Of a stretch of DNA of 64,000 nt, positions 60,358 through 64,000 are shown one piece after another. This DNA is from Scatophagus argus (Eukaryota; Chordata; Actinopteri; Scatophagidae), in assembly GCF_020382885.2 (NCBI RefSeq), contig NC_058496.1, positions 19,386,501 to 19,450,500 of the forward strand. The letters are read 5' to 3'. Positions within the stretch are counted from its first letter, which is position 1, and the number at the start of each line of letters is the position of its first letter. The notes under the pieces were generated by a model. It had not been told where the DNA came from and did not search any database. It was given only the letters and a program-made list of their open reading frames with translations. The translations under genes and the position numbers were made by a program.

Positions 60358-62677
60358 TCATGTTCTGATCCTGGATCTGTTTCTAATTTCTTCTCTCATC
60401 TGTTCACCTTCACTTGTCTCGTCTGCTTTTGGGGTCCTCTGGGGTCTTATGTTTAATCCTTGTCCTGGAAGCAAAGAAAAAACAACCAAGCAGAATCCAG
60501 TGCAAAATATCTTTCCTGCTGCGCCACATTTTTCCAAAGGACATGACATTTTACATTTGCAGAACAGAAACTGAAGAGAGACTATCTAAGAGTTAAAGGA
60601 GCGCTTGGCTGCAGGTTCACCTTTTGGGCGTCCAGCAGTTCTCTTACCTCCCCTGATGCCACGCTGCCTGTTTCTCTCCCTGATAATAGCCTGCATGTTC
60701 CTTACCCACTTTGGCCGGGGACCAGCTGTCATCGGACGAGGCTTGGTGGGGTTCTGAGAACTCAGACATGTACTCACCTTACTGGGTACTTCAGGTCTGT
60801 CAGGGGAACTCACCACTGGCAGCTTCCTAAGGGCGACCTTGCTCTGATCATCCTGTGGCCTGCTGGGAGGAGAGGCTGGAGAGGGGCTGGGAGACCTGAG
60901 AGAGCAGCCAGAACAGAAGGTGGAGCAAGAGCAGCTGAGAGAGCAGCCAGAACAGAAGGTGGAGCAAGAGCAGCTGAGAGAGCAGCCAGAACAGAAGGTG
61001 GAGCAAGAAGAGCTAGAGCAAGAGCTACAAAGATAGCCACAAGGTGTGGGAGGAGTAGACCTGGGTGTGGAGCTCGGGGAGGAGCTGCTGGAGGGGCCTG
61101 GTGCCGGGATCCTCCTCAGGATCAGTCTCGGGCTGCCAGGCCGGTTGGGGTTGGGCACGAGGACAGATGTCCAAGTGGAGCGCTGATCAGGCTGAAGACA
61201 CAAACAAAACTTTACATTTCGGTTACGACATGTACTCACCTTACTGGGTACTTCAGGTCTGTCAGGTGAACTCACCACCAGCAGCTTCCTAAGGGCGACC
61301 TTGCTCTGATCATCCTGTGGCCTGCTGGGAGGAGAGGCTGGAGAGGGGCTGGGAAACCTGAGAGAGCAGCCAGAACAGAAGGTGGAGCAAGAGCAGCTAG
61401 AGCAAGAGCAACAAAGATAGCCACAAGGTGTGGGAGGAGTAGACCTGGATGTGGAGCTCGGGGAGGAGCTGCTGGAGGGGCCTGGTGCTGGGATCCTCCT
61501 CAGGATCAGTCTCGGGCTGCCGGGCCGGTTGGGGTTGGGCACGAGGACAGATGTCCAAGTGGAACGCTGATCAGGCTGAACACACAAACAAACCTTTACA
61601 TTTCTGATGCAGGACACGTGAATGCAGCATCAACTGTTTGACTAACAAGTAATGATCATCACTACAATCCAGTAATACTCCGTTCAAAGTTAAAGACAAT
61701 AAATTGTCTTTAACTGGTTGAAGCTGCTCTAACTCTGTTGCAGGTGTGATGTTAAAGGACACGTGGACACTGTGCTTTTCTCAGCATCACCAGACACAAC
61801 CTCAAGTCACTGACAGTCAGCACTGATAGACTCAACGTACCGAGTGCAGCTTCACATCACTGACTGTACTCTGACATCATTCTGCTGTCAGTCAGAAAAT
61901 ATTTGATCCAAATGTTAATTCCCTTCAGAGCAGGACAACACATCTTACTGTCACCCTGGCTGTTTCACAGTCTCATAGCGCATCGTAGGTCAGATGAGGG
62001 GTTATATGACGAATAACGTTCATAACTAAAACAGCTGCCAACATCTGCATCATTGGATCAGCTCAGTTTACTGTTCTAATGCATAATCCCTGGGATAATT
62101 TACTAATCCAGCTGATTGTCTCGCCATAGAATCTGGATGCTTGATCACAGGTCACATTCATACGACACCTAATATCATACACATCATTCATTTTACCCTC
62201 AGCAGGTAGTTCACATGTTTCAGGAACATGTGATATAGTAGCAGCTTTACTTATCTCACTGAAAAGTAGATCTGAGATTGGACGTCAAAATGACACCATT
62301 TATTTCAAGGTTATATTTTGTCTAAAACCCCTTAGTGTCAAACAAAATAGTGTTTGTAGTTGTCTGTAAATATCTCTAACCTGTGTGTAGATGGTCTAAA
62401 AGTTCATGGAATTATTTTTCTTTTCTCCACTTAATTATTTATGTCGTTTATTAACTGACGACTGAATTATTTGGCCTCGTTTGGCTATCCGACAATCCGT
62501 TTGTGTCTTCACAGAGTGAAATGCTGTCAGTCTGTCAGACCTGTTTAATTAAACCTCAAACTGTTTCACACATCAAAGGAATAAAGCATCAGAATTTTGA
62601 GGGTTCTGAAAGTCACAGCGGTAAAATACTTAGCAAGACTAACTGCGCTTTAAATGAATAAATCTTACATCTTCCAT
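60358..62677 (-). CDS. Unrecognised gene with a tandemly duplicated exon
   Basis: I do not recognise this gene. ATGGAAGAT (62669-62677) ends at a GTAAGA donor. The next acceptor (TTGTGTGTTCAG) opens a frame from 61575 to the stop at 60586, giving 332 aa if both parts join. The frame contains two copies of one module: 61240-61575 (336 nt) and 60778-61191 (414 nt). Each starts PDQRSTWTSVLVPNPNRPGS and ends SSPDRPEVPSK at a GTGAGT. The second is longer by two extra copies of a 13-residue Cys/Ser unit (LSCSCSTFCSGCS). A unique basic C-terminus follows: KWVRNMQAIIRERNRQRGIR, then GGKRTAGRPK and AAKRSFNS. A GGAG/GTAAGAG donor at 60648 can instead splice in phase to 60464, giving a tail with NIRPQRTPKADETSEGEQ and a stop at 60358. 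The protein is Pro/Ser-rich and likely disordered, with no known domain. A decayed or non-coding locus is possible. Confidence 0.45.
60778..61191 (-). repeat. Tandem module, downstream copy (414 nt)
   Basis: Same sequence as 61240-61575 with about ten substitutions visible in translation, plus two extra 39-nt units between about 60900 and 61010. It is bounded by a TCTTCAG acceptor-like and a GTGAGT donor-like signal, phase 0 at both ends. Confidence 0.85.
61240..61575 (-). repeat. Tandem module, upstream copy (336 nt)
   Basis: First copy of the duplicated module. The duplication includes some 3-prime intron sequence: AAATGTAAAGTTTGTTTGTG precedes the second copy, and a close variant precedes the first. 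Confidence 0.85.
61688..61715. repeat. Perfect inverted repeat, 13-bp arms, 2-nt loop
   Basis: AGTTAAAGACAAT and ATTGTCTTTAACT flank AA; outer TTCAA/TTGAA pairs extend the stem after a small internal loop. It lies in intron 1 of the orphan gene. Confidence 0.8.
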
Positions 62678-62964
62678 GCTGAAACAGCTTTGTTCCTTTT
62701 TACTGGGTCGTCAGCTGTTGTGGGATTTAAACAAGGTGTGGATGGAGGTCGTCTCTTTCCAGAAATCGTTGAGTGAAACCTTTGAAAAGCACTGCGTGTA
62801 TTCTCGGCTGAAACTCACTTCGTTTATGTTCGAATGATCGTCATGTCAGAATGATGCACGTGGAGACATCACGTAGCAACCACAGAATCCTTCAGTCGTT
62901 ACCGCAGTGAGCCCGAACACCGTCAGCAACATTCACATACATGCTTACATATCACATGCGTACA

Positions 62965-63180
62965 GTTTTGTGCAAAAGTTTTCGGCATGTGCGAAAAAAT
63001 GCAGTAAACTAAGACTGCTGTCAAAAATATAAATAAGAATTGTTTATCTCTATCATTTTACAACTTGAAAAGAAAAATCTAAAATCGAATCAATATTTGG
63101 TGTTACACCCTTTGCCTTCAAACCAGCATCAGTTCTCACAGGTACACTTGCACAAAGTCAGGGATTTTGTAGATTCAAGA
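62965..63180 (+). mobile_element. Tc1-type MITE fragment
   Basis: TTGTGCAAAAGTTTTCGGCA, CAATATTTGGTGTTACACCC, TTTGCCTTCAAACCAGCATC and GGTACACTTGCACAAAGTCA are consecutive landmarks of a short DNA transposon common in fish. The right end is lost and another repeat-like segment (ACAATGAAATTCTTACTTTG) follows near 63210. Confidence 0.6.
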
Positions 63181-63719
63181 TGTGTGCACAGTAAGGAGAA
63201 GGTTTTCCTGTACAATGAAATTCTTACTTTGCTGTCCACACTGAAGGCCAATAAAAGTATAAAGTATACTAAAGAGAATAGAATCATTTAACAAAATACA
63301 GTGGTGTAGAATATCACCTTGCTCTCGAGGAAAATAAAAACCTATGAAAATATTTCTCCTACAGCCATCAGTCTCCCTGAGGGTACATGCTGCAGAGACA
63401 GCAAGATTTAGAAAATGTCCTCTTCAATAATGCAGCAGAAATTCTGCTTGGAACATTCTTTTTTTTTTTTAGAAAAACCAAACTGTCAAACAATCTCTCT
63501 TCAGCGGGCTCTTAGTACACTTGACTGTTGAAGGGGGGATAATTTGCTGTTGTTAAAAAATAGATGCAGTAAAATGTATCTGATCTATGTGAATAAAACA
63601 CTTTGGCATAGCATTGACTGAGCATCATTAGAAATGGACGAAAACACCTTTAGCTGCTGAGTGACTGAATGGCTCAAGAGTAGAAGGGCAGTACGAAGTG
63701 TACTGAACTGTCCAGACAC

Positions 63720-63800
63720 TGAAGATAAGATAAGATAAGATAAGATGAACTTTATTGATCCCGCAGTGGGGAAATTCACTGTGGCAGCTCACAAGGACAG
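63720..63800 (-). mobile_element. LINE/SINE 3-prime tail with GATAA repeats
   Basis: Four AAGAT/GATAA units precede GAACTTTATTGATCCCGCAG and GGGGAAATTCACTG. It is a better-preserved copy of 4055-4165. Confidence 0.7.
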
Positions 63801-63865
63801 AAGAGTGAATGTATCAGTGTTAGAAAAGCCGCGGTAGCCACAGCCACAGTTTACACTATTTTAAG

Positions 63866-63918
<53 letters not shown>
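63866..63918. repeat. (AAT)n microsatellite
   Basis: Perfect AAT triplet run of about 52 nt. Confidence 0.95.
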
Positions 63919-63919
<1 letters not shown>

Positions 63920-64000
63920 TTTTTTGTTTTCTTTAAATGTTTTTTTTTCCATGTGCGGTAAATCATATGGGTAAGCTGTAGGCTTTTTTGAACAATATAT

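Larger units (their letters stand above)
62678..64000. other. Right-edge non-coding stretch
   Basis: 62680-62900 is the presumed promoter and 5-prime UTR of the minus-strand orphan gene; a GTTGCTACGT string (RFX half-site-like, minus strand) is at 62871-62880. The rest is repeats: 62965-63180, 63720-63800 and 63866-63918. No coding exon is seen. Confidence 0.5.

Noticed and set aside
60810..61040. Frame rich in Ala/Leu/Pro (LAPPSVLAAL repeats), signal-peptide-like
   Set aside because: Shadow frame of the 39-nt repeats in the orphan gene; it covers only one module and lacks splice-compatible ends.

Overview
The window is nuclear DNA of a ray-finned fish, most probably a teleost. The evidence is a set of vertebrate intron-exon genes with GT-AG introns, encoding proteins close to the human orthologues, together with teleost-type dispersed repeats: a tRNA-derived SINE, LINE 3-prime tails, Tc1 and MITE debris, and CA, TA and AAT microsatellites. 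There is no bacterial operon structure, no CRISPR array and no provirus-sized element.

Layout from left to right. (1) 1056-6039, minus strand: a seven-exon T-box transcription factor of the Tbx2/3 subfamily. Its DNA-binding domain is well conserved and its flanks are strongly diverged. (2) 6040-21577: a 15.5 kb gene-poor stretch of dispersed repeats and possible regulatory islands. (3) 21578-26597, plus strand: lman2l (VIP36-like, VIPL), an early-secretory-pathway lectin in eight exons. (4) 31749-34019, minus strand: uqcc3, a two-exon, 77-residue complex III assembly factor. Its 3-prime UTR carries a perfect 21-bp hairpin beside the poly(A) signal. (5) 36650-56595, plus strand: zfr, the zinc-finger RNA-binding protein, twenty exons and 1072 residues, reconstructed completely and in phase. 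(6) 57720-60585: a dead LINE reverse-transcriptase fragment, a teleost dispersed repeat, and diverged tandem segments that may be exons. (7) 60358-62677, minus strand: an unrecognised gene with a tandemly duplicated exon and an internal Cys/Ser-rich repeat. It is the least ordinary feature of the window. (8) 62678-64000: repeats.

The four recognised genes do not form a pathway. lman2l sorts glycoproteins in the ER/Golgi, uqcc3 works at the mitochondrial inner membrane, zfr binds double-stranded RNA in the nucleus, and the T-box gene is a developmental regulator. The gene-poor stretch lies directly upstream of the T-box gene, which fits a regulatory landscape for it.

All exon boundaries were read by eye from GT/AG signals, phase and similarity to remembered vertebrate proteins. 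No alignment, expression or repeat-library search was run.
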